In this document: in pieces, positions 63,243 to 64,000 of the stretch
Numbering within the stretch: position 1 is the stretch's first letter
How the letters are laid out: the number at the start of each line of letters is the position of its first letter
Assembly (NCBI RefSeq): GCF_002007115.1
Contig: NZ_MVAD01000001.1
Coordinates: 3,310,391-3,374,390 of the forward strand
Direction of reading: 5' to 3'
Source of the DNA: Massilia sp. KIM
GTDB taxonomy: Bacteria; Pseudomonadota; Gammaproteobacteria; Burkholderiales; Burkholderiaceae_D
DNA: 64,000 bases
The notes under the pieces: generated by a model
Told to the model about the DNA's origin: nothing
The model's database searches: none
What the model saw: only the letters and a program-made list of their open reading frames with translations
Position numbers and translations under genes: made by a program

Positions 63243-63584
63243 ATGTTAATCACTTTCAAGTGCAAATCCTATCCAGAGGTCTTGATGTACTCGGAACACG
63301 CCAAGCGTGTGCTCGATCTGCTTCACAAAGACCCGGAGCGCGGCGTGATCACGGCGGAGGAGGCGCCACGCGCGGTGCAGCTGATCGAAGGCGAAGTCGA
63401 GGAAAGCCGCAAGCACCAGGCGTCGGAGCAGGTGGCGCGCGATGTCGAGGCCCATCATGGTGAGAACGAAGACAATGAGCACGAGCCGATCGAAGTGGTG
63501 AGCTTCCCGACGCGTATCTATCCCCTGCTTGAAATGCTGCGCTCGGCGCGCGATAACAAGACCGACATTTTGTGGGGTGTGTGA
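63243..63584 (+). CDS. DUF1840 protein
   Basis: 113 residues from the ATG at 63243. Pattern LITFKCKSYPEVLMYSEHAKRVLDLLHKDPERGVIT...YPLLEMLRSARDNKTDILWGV matches the DUF1840 family, common in Burkholderiales and without a known function. Acidic, with a charged middle linker (HHGENEDNEHEPIE). It is convergent with the 5S rRNA gene 260 bases away. Confidence 0.88.
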   Translation: MLITFKCKSYPEVLMYSEHAKRVLDLLHKDPERGVITAEEAPRAVQLIEGEVEESRKHQASEQVARDVEAHHGENEDNEHEPIEVVSFPTRIYPLLEMLRSARDNKTDILWGV

Positions 63585-63627
63585 GGCGATTTATCGGGGC
63601 ATAGCTGGAGCTATTGGCTGAGCTACC

Positions 63628-63646
63628 TTCCCGACACTGTCGGGAA
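63628..63646. repeat. 19-bp palindrome downstream of the rRNA operon
   Basis: TTCCCGACACTGTCGGGAA is a perfect 9-1-9 inverted repeat. A diverged second copy (TCCCCGATACGGTCGGAA) lies at 63712-63729. The one-base centre makes a protein-binding site or a slippage-resistant dyad more likely than an RNA hairpin. Confidence 0.5.
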
Positions 63647-63805
63647 CGACAGCCGTGAGGCTGACGCAGTGTTAATGCGACGCCCCTTCCTCCGCGGGCT
63701 TGTGTACGTCCTCCCCGATACGGTCGGAAGTGTGACTTCCAGCGAAGGTATAAATCCAGGTTTTTCGTCCAAACCTGTCGCGCAAATTCAGCCCCCGAAA
63801 GCAAG

Positions 63806-63835
63806 AAAGCCCGCTCAGATCACTGAGCGGGCTTT
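63806..63835 (-). terminator. Bidirectional intrinsic terminator for the rRNA operon
   Basis: AAAGCCCGCTCAG (63806-63818) pairs with CTGAGCGGGCTTT (63823-63835), a perfect 13-bp stem around a 4-base loop. It has T-rich flanks on both sides and lies 13 bases beyond the 3' end of the 5S gene, so it ends the rRNA transcript and may also stop the DUF1840 transcript. Confidence 0.9.
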
Positions 63836-63847
63836 TTCATATAACTA

Positions 63848-63962
63848 GCCTGACGATAACCTACTTTCACACTGGTTGCAGCACTATCATCGGCGCAAAG
63901 TCGTTTCACGGTCCTGTTCGGGATGGGAAGGGGTGGGACCGACTTGCTATGGTCATCAGGCA
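63848..63962 (-). rRNA. rrf: 5S ribosomal RNA
   Basis: On the minus strand the gene reads TGCCTGATGACCATAGC at its 5' end, includes the invariant CCCATCCCGAACAGG and CCGATGATAGTG blocks, and ends GTAGGTTATCGTCAGGC, whose last 8 bases pair with the 5' end. The length is about 115 bases. The 23S gene would lie beyond the right edge of the window; the bases 63963-64000 are spacer. Confidence 0.95.
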
Positions 63963-64000
63963 TAACTTGTACGAGTCGCAGCGGGTTCGCTACGGCTCTG

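Overview
The window is high-GC chromosomal DNA from a betaproteobacterium, most likely family Oxalobacteraceae (Massilia/Janthinobacterium/Duganella-like). The call rests on gene content and order: gshB-IIA(Man)-ptsH-ptsI, metX-metW, gshA beside amtB-glnK, ubiK, a class II ribonucleotide reductase, and a 5S rRNA of betaproteobacterial type. No taxonomic search could be run.

Layout. 1-2.06 kb is the 3' end of a large Ig-like-repeat surface protein. 2.06-9.4 kb is a minus-strand housekeeping block: pseudouridine synthase, M48 protease, metWX, regulatory PTS, gshB. 9.5-17.7 kb holds a methyltransferase, a complete RND efflux operon and a DUF3667 membrane protein. 17.8-24.3 kb holds an SDR, a LysR regulator, gshA, and a nitrogen-regulated porin-glnK-amtB operon with a recognisable sigma-54 promoter and NtrC-type site. 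24.3-34.9 kb is mixed: nrdJ, SirB2-like, an acyltransferase, a TPR protein broken by an in-frame stop, apt, a betaine-binding protein with a royal-jelly-type protein, a LysR regulator and a GMC oxidoreductase.

35.0-47.18 kb is an inserted element of about 12.2 kb, visibly lower in GC, that splits comM (yifB) after codon 36. It has imperfect inverted ends and comM-like duplicated edges. It carries two overlapping paralogous large serine recombinases at the left end, a zinc-ribbon large serine recombinase at the right end, a small resolvase with a res-like upstream region, a PLD-family protein, a winged-helix protein and several unknown proteins. The 3' part of comM follows at 47.18-48.61 kb.

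48.6-56.5 kb holds an MFS exporter, a TetR regulator and, divergently, a five-feature unit: a promoter covered by three copies of one palindromic operator, then an AcoX/NAD-kinase-like protein, diverged glycine-decarboxylase P1 and P2 subunits and an acyl-CoA ligase. No gcvH, gcvT or lipoamide dehydrogenase is nearby, so this is probably a catabolic or modification pathway with a substrate other than glycine. It is the best candidate here for an undescribed pathway. 56.5-63.6 kb holds a GlxA-type regulator, an IorAB-like molybdenum hydroxylase, a lipoprotein with an ABC exporter, and a DUF1840 protein. The window ends in a 5S rRNA gene on the minus strand, the end of an rRNA operon lying to the right.
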